Shown here piece by piece: positions 15,009 through 24,999 of a stretch of DNA of 64,000 bases. The position numbers and the translations under genes are program-made. Position 1 is the stretch's first letter, and the number at the start of each line of letters is the position of its first letter. The notes beneath the pieces were generated by a model. It did not search any database and was not told the DNA's origin. It saw nothing but the letters and a program-made list of their open reading frames with translations. The DNA is from Plantactinospora endophytica (lineage in GTDB: Bacteria; Actinomycetota; Actinomycetes; Mycobacteriales; Micromonosporaceae), in NCBI RefSeq assembly GCF_016862915.1, contig NZ_BONW01000005.1:186001-250000 (forward strand). Direction: 5' to 3'.

Positions 15009-16780
15009 GCGCCCTCGAATGGGCCCTGCTGGCCGCGATCGTCGGGCTGGCCGCGCTGGTGCTCGTCGCGATCAGCCTGGGCGCCCGGGCCCTGCGCCGG
15101 ATCGGCACCGTGGCCGGCACACCTCCGGCGGACGATCCGGCGTTCGTCGCCGAGAAGGACCGCCAGGAACAGTCGCTCGCGGCGTTGCGTACGGCGGCGA
15201 ACGAGGCGTCGTCGAGCGTCGACACGGCCAAGTCGGCCGCCGCCTCGGCCCGCGCCGACGCCGCCGCTGCCAAGGCCGAGGCGAGTGCGGCCCGGGCCGA
15301 GGCGCAGCGGGTGCTGGACGCCGCCCGGGCCGAGGCCGACACGGTGCTGGAGCGGGCACACCGGCAGGCCGAGGCGGATGCCGAGCAGGTACGCGCGGCG
15401 GCCCGGCGCAGCGGCGAACGGGAGATCTCGCTGCTCGCCTCCACCACCCGTGAGCAGGCGGCGGAGGTGGAGCGGCGGGCCCAGCGGATGGACGAGCGGG
15501 AGCGGCTGCACACCGAGGAGGTCGAGCGGCTCGCCGAGCGGGAGCGCCGGTTGACCGCCTCGGCCGCCGAGCTGGCGGCCCGGAAGGCGGCACTGGTCGC
15601 CCGGGAGGCGGCGCTGGCCGAGGCGGAGGAGCAGCGGAAGAAGGAGCTTGAGCGGATCGCCGGGCTGACCGCCGAGACCGCCCGGGCCGAGCTGGTGGAG
15701 GCGATCGAGGGACAGGCGAAGCGGGAGGCCGCAATCCTGGTCCGGGACATCGAGTCCGACGCGCGGAACACGGCCGAGCAGCGGGCCCGGCACATCGTGG
15801 TCGACGCCATCCAGCGGGTGGCGAGCGAGCAGACCGCCGAGAGCGTTGTCAGTGTGCTGCACCTGCCCGGTGACGAGATGAAGGGCCGGATCATCGGCCG
15901 GGAGGGCCGCAACATCCGGGCCTTCGAATCGGTCACCGGAGTCAACCTGATCATCGACGACACACCCGAAGCGGTGCTGCTCTCCTGCTTCGACCCGGTA
16001 CGCCGGGAGATCGGCCGGCTCACCCTGGAGAAGCTGGTGCTGGACGGCCGGATCCATCCGCACCGGATCGAGGAGGTCTTCGAGACCGCCAAGCACGAGG
16101 TGGAGCGGCTCTGTCAACGGGCCGCCGAGGACGCCCTGGTCGAGGTGGGCATCACCGAGATCCACCCGGAGATGGTCAGCCTGCTGGGCCGGCTCCGCTA
16201 TCGGACGTCGTACGGGCAGAACGTGCTCAAGCACCTGGTCGAGACCGCGCACATCGCCGGGATCATGGCCGCCGAGCTGCGCCTGGACGCGCCGATGATC
16301 AAGCGGTGCGCGTTCCTGCACGACATCGGCAAGGCGCTCACGCACGAGGTGGAGGGGAGCCACGCGCTGATCGGCGCCGACCTGGCCCGCAAGTACGGCG
16401 AGGTCGAGGAGGTCGTGCACGCGATCGAGGCGCACCACAACGAGGTACAGCCGCAGACCATCGAGGCGGTGTTGACCCAGGCGTCGGACGCCTGCTCCGG
16501 CGGCCGGCCCGGCGCCCGGCGGGAGAGCCTGGAGGCGTACGTCAAGCGGCTGGAGCGGATCGAGGAGATCGCCGCCGGCAAGTCGGGCGTGGAGAAGGTC
16601 TTCGCGATGCAGGCGGGTCGGGAGATCCGGGTGATGGTGAAGCCGGACGACGTCGATGAGATCGGCGCGGCGGTGCTGGCCCGGGACGTGGCGAAGCAGA
16701 TCGAGGAGGAGCTGACCTATCCGGGGCAGATCCGGGTCACCGTGGTACGCGAGTCCCGGGTCACCGAGATCGCCCGCTGA
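15005..16780 (+). CDS. rny: Ribonuclease Y
   Basis: The protein has 591 aa. It has an N-terminal membrane anchor (residues 5-28), a long Ala/Glu/Arg-rich coiled coil (about 45-250), a KH domain with GRIIGREGRNIRAFE (about 298-312) and an HD domain with HDIGKA. It is a membrane-bound endoribonuclease that starts mRNA decay. The start lies in an ATGA overlap with a tiny upstream ORF, which suggests translational coupling. Length and domain order match the family. A strong terminator follows. Confidence 0.95.
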   Translation: MSALEWALLAAIVGLAALVLVAISLGARALRRIGTVAGTPPADDPAFVAEKDRQEQSLAALRTAANEASSSVDTAKSAAASARADAAAAKAEASAARAEAQRVLDAARAEADTVLERAHRQAEADAEQVRAAARRSGEREISLLASTTREQAAEVERRAQRMDERERLHTEEVERLAERERRLTASAAELAARKAALVAREAALAEAEEQRKKELERIAGLTAETARAELVEAIEGQAKREAAILVRDIESDARNTAEQRARHIVVDAIQRVASEQTAESVVSVLHLPGDEMKGRIIGREGRNIRAFESVTGVNLIIDDTPEAVLLSCFDPVRREIGRLTLEKLVLDGRIHPHRIEEVFETAKHEVERLCQRAAEDALVEVGITEIHPEMVSLLGRLRYRTSYGQNVLKHLVETAHIAGIMAAELRLDAPMIKRCAFLHDIGKALTHEVEGSHALIGADLARKYGEVEEVVHAIEAHHNEVQPQTIEAVLTQASDACSGGRPGARRESLEAYVKRLERIEEIAAGKSGVEKVFAMQAGREIRVMVKPDDVDEIGAAVLARDVAKQIEEELTYPGQIRVTVVRESRVTEIAR

Positions 16781-16801
16781 CGCGCCGACCCGACGAACGG
16801 C

Positions 16802-16842
16802 GAACGCCGGTCACCACCGCAAGGTGGTGACCGGCGTTCTTT
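16802..16842. terminator. Terminator between rny and gluD
   Basis: A perfect 17-bp stem (16802-16818 / 16823-16839) with loop GCAA is followed by TTTG. It serves rny on the + strand and may also stop gluABCD transcription from the other side. Confidence 0.9.
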
Positions 16843-16859
16843 GTGCCGCTCGTGCTCCG

Positions 16860-17831
16860 CTAGCTGGCGGCTGCGCTGGAGTCGGCCTGCGCCATCACCG
16901 ACGGCGGGGCGGCCTGGGTCGGCAGGGCACGGGTCTTGCGGGCCCGCGCCATCCGGCGCTGCGCGTACTCGGCGAGCTTGGAGAGCAGGTAGTTGACCAG
17001 GATGTAGATGGCGCCGACCACCGCGTACACCTGGATCGGGTTCTCCAGGTTGTCGATGATGAACCGGCTGACCCGGAGCACTTCCTCGTAGCTGATGATG
17101 AAGCCGAGCGAGGTGTCCTTGAGTACCACGATGAGCTGGCTGATCAGGGCCGGCAGCATGATCCGGAACGCCTGCGGCAGCAGGATCATCCGGGTGGTCT
17201 GGAACGAGGTGAGGCCGACCGCCTGGGCCGCCTCCCGCTGCCCGCCGGGCAGGCCCTCCATCCCGGAGCGCAGGATCTCGCCGATCACCACGCCGTTGTA
17301 GATGGTCAGGCCGATCACCAGGTACCACAGGATGTCGCCGAGGTCGACGCCCAGGTCCGGCAGGGCGCTGGCGACGAAGAAGATGGTGATCACGACCGGC
17401 AGGCCGCGGAAGATCTCCACGCAGAACCGGGTGACCGCGTTGAGTACCCAGCCGAGCCCGCGCAGCGACCACGCGGCCGGGGTCGGCAGTCCGACGAACT
17501 GCCGCTGCTTGAGCGTCTTGAGCTGGATCCGGAGTACGGCCAGCGCCGTACCGAAGATCAGCGAGCTGACGATCGCCAGCCCGGCCGCGGTGAGGGTGGC
17601 GATGAAGCCTTCCCGCAGCCGTGCCCAGACCAGCGAGAAGACCTCGTTGTTGGGGTCGATCAGCGGACCCCACTTCTCCATCGTGAACTGGCCGTTCTCG
17701 TCGAGCGGCCGGTAGACGAGGAAGTATCCGACGACGGCGATGCCGACGACGGCGAGCAGGCTCACGATCAGGGTGACCCGGCGGGCGCGCGGCCCGGGTG
17801 CGTCGTAGAGCACCGTCTGCTGCTGGCTCAT
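16860..17831 (-). CDS. gluD: Glutamate ABC transporter permease GluD
   Basis: The protein has 323 aa and is a polar amino acid permease with several membrane helices. Its EAA-type loop reads EILRSGMEGLPGGQREAAQAVGL. The C-terminal 30 residues are hydrophilic. It pairs with GluC to form the channel of the glutamate importer. It is the last gene of gluABCD, 58 bp after gluC. Confidence 0.92.
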   Translation of the reverse strand: MSQQQTVLYDAPGPRARRVTLIVSLLAVVGIAVVGYFLVYRPLDENGQFTMEKWGPLIDPNNEVFSLVWARLREGFIATLTAAGLAIVSSLIFGTALAVLRIQLKTLKQRQFVGLPTPAAWSLRGLGWVLNAVTRFCVEIFRGLPVVITIFFVASALPDLGVDLGDILWYLVIGLTIYNGVVIGEILRSGMEGLPGGQREAAQAVGLTSFQTTRMILLPQAFRIMLPALISQLIVVLKDTSLGFIISYEEVLRVSRFIIDNLENPIQVYAVVGAIYILVNYLLSKLAEYAQRRMARARKTRALPTQAAPPSVMAQADSSAAAS

Positions 17832-17889
17832 GCCTGCACTCCGCTTCGCTCCGCGCCCATGAAGTCTGCTTCCCGGGTGTCCACCGTGC

Positions 17890-18600
17890 TCATCGGGCCG
17901 CCACCGCCCGGCGCCGCTCGATGCGGTCGAGGAGGATGCCCAGCGGCACGGTCATCACGAGGAACCCGATCGAAACTCCGATGAAGACCGGGATGATCGG
18001 CTCGCCGAGCGCGCTGGTGAGGTTCTGCGCCGAGTTGGAGAGGTCACCGATCACGCCGAAGAAGCCGGCGAGCGCCGAGTTCTTGATCATCGCGATGATG
18101 ACCGAGCCGAGTGGTACCACCGCCGACTTCCAGGCCTGCGGCAGTACGACGTACCGCAGGTTCTGCCCGAAGGTGAGCCCGATGGCCCGGGCCGCCTCGG
18201 CCTGTCCCGGCGGTACGGCGTTGATGCCGCTGCGGATCGCCTCGCAGACGAACGCGGCGGTGTAGAGGGCCAGCGCGATCACGGCGAACCGGAAGTACGG
18301 CAGGTCGATGCCGAGCCGGGAGAAGATGCTGGTGAGCCCCGGGATGCGGAGGAAGTCGGCGTTCGAGCCGAGCGCCGGCAACCCGAAGGCGGCGAAGAAC
18401 ATCACGATGGTCAGCGGACTGTTGCGGAACACCGTCACGTACGCGGTACCGATCCAGCGCAGCGGCGGGACCGGGGAGATCCGCATGACCGCGACCAGGG
18501 TGCCCACCAGCAGGGCACCGGTCGCGGCGAGGATACAGAGCTGGAAGGTGAGCCAGAACCCTCCGGCGAAGACGTCGAAGTGGTCGACGAGCACACTCAC
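17890..18600 (-). CDS. gluC: Glutamate ABC transporter permease GluC
   Basis: The protein has 236 aa from the GTG at 18600 (MSVLVDHFDVF), chosen because AGAGAGG lies 7 nt upstream; a GTG two codons earlier is too close to that site. It carries the permease loop AIRSGINAVPPGQAEAARAIGL. It is the partner of GluD in the high-affinity glutamate importer. Confidence 0.92.
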   Translation of the reverse strand: MSVLVDHFDVFAGGFWLTFQLCILAATGALLVGTLVAVMRISPVPPLRWIGTAYVTVFRNSPLTIVMFFAAFGLPALGSNADFLRIPGLTSIFSRLGIDLPYFRFAVIALALYTAAFVCEAIRSGINAVPPGQAEAARAIGLTFGQNLRYVVLPQAWKSAVVPLGSVIIAMIKNSALAGFFGVIGDLSNSAQNLTSALGEPIIPVFIGVSIGFLVMTVPLGILLDRIERRRAVAAR

Positions 18601-18673
18601 GGGCACGCCTCTCTCATGGTCACCTTCCAGCTCCTACCTAACTATCTGATCCGTCCGTCGACGCCGGTGTCCG

Positions 18674-19564
18674 TCAGTACCGGTTGACGGCCGGGCCCTG
18701 CGGGACGGTCGAGTCGAACTTGCCCGCGGTGTCCTGCCAGGCCTTCGCGTACCGGCCGTCGGTGTAGATCTTCTCCAGCGTGGCGTTGATGAACTCGCGG
18801 AACGCGGTGTCGCCCTTCTTGACGCCGATCCCGTACGGCTCCTCGGTGAACTTCTCGCCGGCCAGCTTGAACTTGCCCTCGCTCTTGGCCACGTAGCCGA
18901 GCAGGATGACGTTGTCCGTGGTGACCGCGTCGACCTGCTTGTTGGTCAGCGCGTCGACGCACTTCTGGTAGCCGTCGAAGAGCACCAGCTGGGCGCCGGG
19001 GCTGGCCGGGTTGGCCAGGTACTTCTTGATGTTGTCGCCCGGGGTCGAACCCTGCACCGAGCAGACCTTCTTGTCGCCGGCCTTGAACGAGTCCGGGCCG
19101 GTGATGGAGCTGTCGTCGGCGCGGATCATGATGTGCTGCCCGGCGACGTAGTACGGACCGGCGAAGTCGATCCGCTCCTTGCGCTTGTCGTTGATGGTGT
19201 ACGTCGCCACCACGATGTCGGCCTTGCCCTGCTCCAGGACCTCTTCCCGGACCGCGGACGGGGTCTCGATGTACTCGACCTTGTCCTCGGCGATGCCGAG
19301 CTCACCGGCGATGATCTTGCCGATCTCGACGTCGAAGCCGGCCGGCTTGTTGTCCAGGCCCTTGAGGCCGAAGCCCGGCTGGTCGAACTTGGTGCCGATG
19401 ATGATCTTCTGGGCCTTGTTCAGCCGCTCCATCGTGGAGCCGGCCTCGAAGGTCTTGCTGCCGGCACCGGTGTCCCCGCCGTCCCCGTCGTCACCGCCGC
19501 AGGCGGCCACGGTGAAGGCCAGTGCCGCGACCGCGGCAACCGCCGCCACTCGCGTCATTCGCAT
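18674..19564 (-). CDS. gluB: Glutamate-binding lipoprotein GluB
   Basis: The protein has 296 aa. It has a signal peptide with lipobox VAAC (Cys22), followed by an Asp/Gly-rich linker and a periplasmic-binding-protein type-2 domain (IIGTKFDQPGFGLKG, GFDVEIGKIIA, KADIVVATYTI). It delivers glutamate to GluCD at the outer face of the membrane. ATG 19564 follows AAGGAGAG at good spacing. Confidence 0.94.
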   Translation of the reverse strand: MRMTRVAAVAAVAALAFTVAACGGDDGDGGDTGAGSKTFEAGSTMERLNKAQKIIIGTKFDQPGFGLKGLDNKPAGFDVEIGKIIAGELGIAEDKVEYIETPSAVREEVLEQGKADIVVATYTINDKRKERIDFAGPYYVAGQHIMIRADDSSITGPDSFKAGDKKVCSVQGSTPGDNIKKYLANPASPGAQLVLFDGYQKCVDALTNKQVDAVTTDNVILLGYVAKSEGKFKLAGEKFTEEPYGIGVKKGDTAFREFINATLEKIYTDGRYAKAWQDTAGKFDSTVPQGPAVNRY

Positions 19565-19627
19565 TGCTCTCTCCTTCTTCGACGGAGCGGTCAGACCCGG
19601 TGGGGCAGTCCGCTCCACTGTGGATAC

Positions 19628-20413
19628 CTAGTGGGTGAGGATTTTGGACAGAAAGTCCTTGGCCCGCTCGCTGCGCGGGTTGGCGAAGAACTCGTCCGGC
19701 GCGGCGTCCTCGACGAGCTGGCCGTCGGCCATGAAGATGACCCGGTTGGCCGCGTGCCGGGCGAAGCCCATCTCGTGGGTCACCACCACCATCGTCATGC
19801 CGTCCCGGGCCAGCGAGGTCATCACGTCCAGCACCTCGCCGACCATCTCCGGGTCGAGGGCGCTGGTGGGCTCGTCGAAGAGCATCGCCTTGGGCTGCAT
19901 GGCCAGGGCGCGGGCGATCGCCGCCCGCTGCTGCTGCCCGCCGGAGAGCTGGGCCGGATACTTCTCGGCCTGGTTGGCGATGCCGACCCGCTCCAGCAGC
20001 TTCATCGCCCGGTCCCGGGCGGCGGCGGGCTTCTCCTTGCGGACTTTGACCGGACCCAGCGTGACGTTCTCGAGGATCGTCTTGTGCGCGAAGAGGTTGA
20101 ACGACTGGAAGACCATCCCGACCTCGCTGCGCAGCCGGGCCAGGGCCTTGCCCTCGGCCGGCAGCGGCCGGTCGTCGAAGGTGATCGTCCCGGAGTTGAT
20201 CGGCTCGAGCCGGTTGATCGCCCGGCAGAGCGTCGACTTGCCGGAACCGGAGGGCCCGATCACCACCACGACCTCGCCACGGGCCACCGACAGGTTGACG
20301 TCCTGCAACACGTGCAGCGGGCCAAACCACTTGTTGACCCCGTCAAGCCTGATGAGCGGTTCGCCGGTCGTCGTCCCACCGGCCACCTCGACCGCCTCAG
20401 TCCGCTCGGTCAT
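19628..20413 (-). CDS. gluA: Glutamate ABC transporter ATPase GluA
   Basis: The protein has 261 aa. Walker A is GPSGSGKST, the signature LSGGQQQR and Walker [13 protein letters not shown]. It is first in the gluABCD operon and powers the importer. ATG 20413 ([10 protein letters not shown]) follows GGTGGGGG; two further in-frame starts lie upstream (20434, 20473), so the exact N-terminus is uncertain. Confidence 0.94.
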   Translation of the reverse strand: MTERTEAVEVAGGTTTGEPLIRLDGVNKWFGPLHVLQDVNLSVARGEVVVVIGPSGSGKSTLCRAINRLEPINSGTITFDDRPLPAEGKALARLRSEVGMVFQSFNLFAHKTILENVTLGPVKVRKEKPAAARDRAMKLLERVGIANQAEKYPAQLSGGQQQRAAIARALAMQPKAMLFDEPTSALDPEMVGEVLDVMTSLARDGMTMVVVTHEMGFARHAANRVIFMADGQLVEDAAPDEFFANPRSERAKDFLSKILTH

Positions 20414-20658
20414 GCCCCCACCTGTCTTGTCCATGATCTGTCGCACCGGATTCCGGCTGAATCGGTGACGCAACTCTAGGGGACCTGACGTGCTGGAATG
20501 TAATCGAGTTCATCACGGGGCGATAACAGCAGCGACAATGATCGCGACTGTCCGCTAAGGTCCGTCAACTCTGAGTAGCCGCGCGGTGACGCCGTGTCTT
20601 CTCGTGGTGGTCGGTCGGTCACCGGAACCGGGCGACCGGGTCGTCCCGGGAAGAAAAC

Positions 20659-20754
20659 TGGCGGAGGCGTACGGGAATCGAACCCGCCCGACCGAGCTGC
20701 TCGGTCGCATCGGTTTTGAAGACCGTGAGGACCACCAGGCACCTGCCCGCCTCC
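20659..20754 (-). tRNA. selC: tRNA-Sec (anticodon TCA)
   Basis: On the minus strand the gene runs from GGAGGCG at 20754 to an encoded CCA at 20659 (96 nt). The anticodon loop reads CTTCAAA with TCA. The T arm contains GGTTCGATTCC, the variable arm is long, and the acceptor is closed by GGAGGCG/CGCCTCC. The length, the long variable arm and the UCA anticodon identify the UGA-decoding selenocysteine tRNA. The rest of the 20414-21064 gap holds no gene I recognise. Confidence 0.92.
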
Positions 20755-21064
20755 AGGTCGGACTATAACCGCGCCGGAACTGTCCGGTGCCCGACCCCGG
20801 TGGTCCGAACAGACCACGCTGGGTGAGCGTGTCGGGCAAGCTGCGCCGGCAGGGTGGTGGCCTCCGACTACAATAGGTAGTCAAGGGTCGTCTATTTCGG
20901 CGGATATGGTCACAGACCGGTAACTTAGCCGCTCTCGACCCGGTGTGCCCGGCACCATCGTGGGTGAGGCCGTTACATTCAGGCACCACGGTGCCCGGCC
21001 CGACGGGGGATGCCCGACCGAGACCCGGCATCCAGCCACGACCGAGTACGGCGAGGAGGCGGCA

Positions 21065-21547
21065 ATGATCGAGCTGTGGAACTGGAGGACCGAGGGGCGG
21101 GTCGCCGCCTCGGAGATCCGCCTCGCGCTTGCCGACGCGCTCGACGTACCGGTGCTGCCGCTGGGCGGGGTCGACCTGGCCCGGGTGCCGTCCGGCGCGC
21201 TGCTGGTCGACGTCTGGCACCGCTCCGGCGACTTCCCGACCTCCGTCGACTGCTACGGGGTGCCGGCCGAACTGCCCGAGGTGGGCGCCGTCGCGGCGTT
21301 CGCCCGCCGGCTGGGCCGGGCCTGCCTGCTGCCGGACGACACCCTCGACGCCGGCCGGCACCTGCTGGTCGCGGCGGACGGCACCATCCGGCCGGTGCAC
21401 CACGAGGTGCGGGACACCGAGGACGGCGAAATCCTCTCCGAGCAGCGGCTCTGCACCGTGCTCAGCCCGCGCTGCCGGGGCTGGTCGCCCTGTCAGCGGT
21501 CGCGCTGGGTTCCGGACTCGGTCATCCCGGCGCTCGCCGCGGCCTGA
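21065..21547 (+). CDS. Hypothetical protein, 160 aa
   Basis: I do not recognise a family. The protein starts MIELWNWRTEGRVAASEIR, has no signal peptide or membrane segment, and its last 35 residues contain three Cys ([15 protein letters not shown]). ATG 21065 follows GAGGAGG at good spacing. Its last 55 bp overlap the convergent DUF2277 gene. Codon use looks like that of real genes here. Confidence 0.7.
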   Translation: MIELWNWRTEGRVAASEIRLALADALDVPVLPLGGVDLARVPSGALLVDVWHRSGDFPTSVDCYGVPAELPEVGAVAAFARRLGRACLLPDDTLDAGRHLLVAADGTIRPVHHEVRDTEDGEILSEQRLCTVLSPRCRGWSPCQRSRWVPDSVIPALAAA

Positions 21548-21774
21548 CCGTCCGCCGCCGGCTGGCCGGACCCCTTCACCACGAGCTGGTCGAGCAGGGT
21601 CCGGGTCGCCTCGGCCACGGCGGCCACCGCCGCGTGGAAGGCCGCCGCGTTGTGCGCCGCCGGGGCGCGGAAACCCGAGATCTTGCGGACGTACTGCAAC
21701 GCCGCCGCCTCGATGTCCGTCTCGGTGACGACCTCGGCGTACGGCTGGCGCAGGGTCTTGATGCTCCGGCACAT
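21493..21774 (-). CDS. DUF2277 protein
   Basis: The protein has 93 aa. The N-terminus [46 protein letters not shown] is the DUF2277 signature. The conserved part ends near residue 68. The remaining 25 residues are a low-complexity tail encoded within the overlap with the convergent hypothetical gene. Function unknown. Confidence 0.88.
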   Translation of the reverse strand: MCRSIKTLRQPYAEVVTETDIEAAALQYVRKISGFRAPAAHNAAAFHAAVAAVAEATRTLLDQLVVKGSGQPAADGQAAASAGMTESGTQRDR

Positions 21775-21854
21775 GGCACTACCTTCCCGTCGGTGGGGGC
21801 TGGACGTCCCAGGGGATCTGGCTTCCCGGGTGCTGCGGATACTCTGTCACTGTC

Positions 21855-23348
21855 ATGACTACCGCAGCCCTCGGCAGCCCGCGTACCTATCAGGTACGCA
21901 CCTACGGCTGCCAGATGAACGTGCACGACTCCGAGCGGATCTCCGGACTTCTGGAGCAGGCCGGCTACGTCCAGGCGGCCGACTCCGACGATCCGGACGT
22001 GGTGGTCTTCAACACCTGTGCCGTACGCGAGAACGCCGACAACCGCCTCTACGGCAACCTCGGCCACCTGCGTCCGGTCAAGGACAAGCGCCCCGACATG
22101 CAGATCGCGGTCGGCGGCTGCCTGGCCCAGAAGGACCGGGGCGAGATCGTCCGCCGGGCGCCCTGGGTCGACGTGGTCTTCGGCACCCACAACATCGGCT
22201 CGCTGCCGGTGCTGCTGGAGCGGGCCCGGCACAACTCCGCCGCCGAGGTGGAGATCCTGGAGTCGCTGGAGGTCTTCCCCTCCACCCTGCCGACCCGGCG
22301 CGAGTCGACGTACGCCGGCTGGGTGTCGATCTCGGTGGGCTGCAACAACACCTGCACCTTCTGCATCGTGCCGGCGCTGCGCGGCAAGGAGAAGGACCGC
22401 CGGCCCGGCGACATCCTGGCCGAGGTACGCGCCCTGGTCGCCGAGGGTGTGCTGGAGGTCACCCTGCTCGGCCAGAACGTGAACTCCTACGGGGTGGAGT
22501 TCGGTGACCGGCTCGCCTTCGGCAAGCTGCTCCGGGCCACCGGGGAGATCGACGGGCTGGAGCGGGTCCGGTTCACCAGCCCGCATCCGAAGGACTTCAC
22601 CGACGACGTGATCGCCGCGATGGCCGAGACGCCGAACGTCTGCCACTCGCTGCACATGCCGTTGCAGTCCGGCTCCGACGACGTGCTCCGGGCGATGCGC
22701 CGGTCCTACCGCGCCGAGCGTTACCTCGGGATCATCGAGAAGGTCCGGGCGGCGATGCCGGACGCGGCGATCACCACCGACATCATCGTGGGCTTCCCCG
22801 GCGAGACCGAGGCCGACTTCGCCCGCACCCTGGACGTGGTCCGGGAGGCGAGGTTCGCCTCCGCGTTCACCTTCCAGTACTCGAAACGCCCGGGCACGCC
22901 GGCCGCCACCATGCCCGACCAACTGCCCAAGCAGGTGGTCCAGGAGCGTTACGAGCGGCTGATCGCGGCGGTCGAGGAGATCACCTGGGCGGAGAACCGC
23001 AAGCTCGTCGGCACCCCGGTCGAGGTACTGGTCGCGGTTGGTGAGGGGCGCAAGGACGAGCGCACCGGACGGCTCTCCGGCCGGGCCCGGGACGGTCGGC
23101 TGGTGCACTTCGCCGCCGGGTCGTACGAGGGGAAGATCCGGCCGGGCGACATCGTGCAGACCACGATCAGCTACGCCGCACCGCACCACCTGAACGCCGA
23201 CGGCGAGCCGCTGGCCCACCGGCGTACCCGGGCCGGGGATGCCGCCGAGGCGGGCCGGGCACCGCGTACCGGTGGGGTGTCGCTCGGGTTGCCCACGGTC
23301 GGGGTGCCGCCGCCGTTGCCGGCCTCCGCCGGGGCCTGCGACCGCTGA
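21855..23348 (+). CDS. miaB: tRNA-2-methylthio-N6-dimethylallyladenosine synthase MiaB
   Basis: The protein has 497 aa. The UPF0004 domain holds three cluster Cys ([21 protein letters not shown]); the radical-SAM domain has [11 protein letters not shown]; a TRAM domain follows at about 400-455. It adds the methylthio group at position 37 of tRNAs that MiaA has prenylated. miaA lies 2.4 kb downstream. The C-terminal 40 residues are a variable extension. Confidence 0.96.
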   Translation: MTTAALGSPRTYQVRTYGCQMNVHDSERISGLLEQAGYVQAADSDDPDVVVFNTCAVRENADNRLYGNLGHLRPVKDKRPDMQIAVGGCLAQKDRGEIVRRAPWVDVVFGTHNIGSLPVLLERARHNSAAEVEILESLEVFPSTLPTRRESTYAGWVSISVGCNNTCTFCIVPALRGKEKDRRPGDILAEVRALVAEGVLEVTLLGQNVNSYGVEFGDRLAFGKLLRATGEIDGLERVRFTSPHPKDFTDDVIAAMAETPNVCHSLHMPLQSGSDDVLRAMRRSYRAERYLGIIEKVRAAMPDAAITTDIIVGFPGETEADFARTLDVVREARFASAFTFQYSKRPGTPAATMPDQLPKQVVQERYERLIAAVEEITWAENRKLVGTPVEVLVAVGEGRKDERTGRLSGRARDGRLVHFAAGSYEGKIRPGDIVQTTISYAAPHHLNADGEPLAHRRTRAGDAAEAGRAPRTGGVSLGLPTVGVPPPLPASAGACDR

Positions 23349-23493
23349 CGTCCGTCCGGCCGGGCCGGCCGTAGCGGACTTACCCGTACCCGGTCCCCAA
23401 CGGACCTTCCCCCTGAACCGCGCGACCACGCGCGCCTCGACGTCCGCCCGCGACGACGAGGGACCGGAAGGCCGGAGAGAAGGTCAACCGGAA

Positions 23494-23521
23494 GACGCCG
23501 CCCGGCATGCCGGGCGGCGTC
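23494..23521. terminator. Convergent terminator, miaB / DUF349 gene
   Basis: A 28-bp perfect palindrome (GACGCCGCCCGGC at 23494-23506 and its complement) lies between the convergent genes miaB and the DUF349 gene. No U-tract. Confidence 0.75.
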
Positions 23522-23581
23522 GACAGTGGTCCGATTCGGGAGCACCGACCGGGACCAGGCGATGCCCGCCCCGGGGTCGGC

Positions 23582-24790
23582 TCAGCTCGCCTGCTCCGCC
23601 AACTCCAGGAACCGCCGCTTGGCGGCGAGGGCCTGCTCGGCCTCGCGGATCCGCTTCGCGTCACCGGCCGTCTTGGCCCGGGCCAGCCGCTGCTCCGCCT
23701 CGGCGACCTGGTCGCGCATCTGCGCCAGCAGCGGGTTGGCCGACGGCTCGGTCCGCCGCCACGCGGAATCCATCGCCTGGCGGACCTTCTCGTCCACCAC
23801 CCGCAGCCGCCGATCCAGGTTGGCCGCCGCCTCCCGGGGCACCCGGCCCGCCTCGTGCCACTGGCCCTGGATCTCCCGCAGCTTCGCCTGCGCGCCGCGC
23901 GGGTCGCCCTCGACGTCGAGCCCCTCCGCCTCGGCGAGCAGCGCCTGCTTGCGCTCCAGGTTGCCCCGCTGCTCGGCGTCCCGGGCGGAGAAGACCTCGC
24001 TACGCCGGGAGAAGAAACCGTCCTGCGCGCCCCGGAAGCGTTCCCAGAGCCGCTCCTCGGCCTCCTTCGAGGCGCGCGGCGCGGCCTTCCACTGTGCCAT
24101 CAGCTCCCGGAGCCGGTTGGCGGTCGCCGCCCAGTCCGTCGAGTCGGCCAGCGACTCGGCCTCGACGACCAACTCCTCCTTGGCCGCCTGGGCCTGCTTG
24201 CGCTGCGCGTCCAGGGTGGCGAAATGCGCCCCCCGGCGCCGGGTGAAGCCGTCCCGGGCAGCGGCGAACCGCTTCCACAACTCGCCGTCGGTCTTCTTGT
24301 CGACGCCGCGGATGGTCTTCCACTCGTCGAGGATCTCCTTGAGCCGGTCGCCCGCGGTCTTCCAGCCGGTCGACTCCGCGGCCAGCTTCTCCGCCTCCTC
24401 GACCAGGGTGGTCTTCCGGGTGACCGCCTCGGCCCGGGCGGTCTCCCGGGCGGCCCGGGCCTCGCCGGCCTTCCCCTCGGCCAGGGTGGCCAGTCGCTCC
24501 AGCCGGGCGGCGAGCGCGTCGATGTCACCGACGACGTGCGCCTCGGCGAGCGACGCGCGCAGCCGCCGGATGGTGGCGAGCGACCCCGACGGATCCGCCG
24601 CCCCCGAATTGAGCCGGGCCTCGGTCAGGTCGACCTCGGTGACCAGGTCGGCGAAGCGGCGGGCGAAGTGGGCCAGACCTTCCTCCGGGGCACCGGCCTG
24701 CCAGGAACCGACCACACGCTCGCCCTCGGCCGTCTTGACGTAGACGTTCCCGTCCGCATCCACCCGTCCAAAGGCAGTCCAGTCACTCAT
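23582..24790 (-). CDS. DUF349 domain protein
   Basis: The protein has 402 aa and is almost entirely helical, with several DUF349 repeats (units such as LRELMAQWKAAPRASKEAEERLWERFRGAQDGFFSRR). N-terminal residues 1-30 form a short beta-rich piece (WTAFGRVDADGNVYVKTAEGERVVGSW). Coiled-coil character is strong. ATG 24790 is chosen as the conserved MSDW start; a longer frame upstream lacks an RBS. Function unknown; the family is common in actinobacteria. Confidence 0.88.
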   Translation of the reverse strand: MSDWTAFGRVDADGNVYVKTAEGERVVGSWQAGAPEEGLAHFARRFADLVTEVDLTEARLNSGAADPSGSLATIRRLRASLAEAHVVGDIDALAARLERLATLAEGKAGEARAARETARAEAVTRKTTLVEEAEKLAAESTGWKTAGDRLKEILDEWKTIRGVDKKTDGELWKRFAAARDGFTRRRGAHFATLDAQRKQAQAAKEELVVEAESLADSTDWAATANRLRELMAQWKAAPRASKEAEERLWERFRGAQDGFFSRRSEVFSARDAEQRGNLERKQALLAEAEGLDVEGDPRGAQAKLREIQGQWHEAGRVPREAAANLDRRLRVVDEKVRQAMDSAWRRTEPSANPLLAQMRDQVAEAEQRLARAKTAGDAKRIREAEQALAAKRRFLELAEQAS

Positions 24791-24999
24791 GAGCCCATCC
24801 TCGTTCTCCCGGCGCTGCCGGGGATGGGGGTCCCCGGCGGTCGCCGCCACGGCGCAGCGAAGTTTCTCCCGGCATTGTCACAGGTCCAACCCGGTCCGCG
24901 TCGAGCGCCTATCGTCGACCGTGACCATACGGTGTCCTAGACCGCACTCGGATCGGCTGGCCTTCGGGTGTAAGGTTCGCTGCCCGCTACGGTGGTGGC

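Noticed and set aside
20474-20560. Possible GlnR site before gluA
   Set aside because: GTTATC...GTGATGAAC...GATTAC only loosely follows the GTnAC-n6-GnAAC rule.
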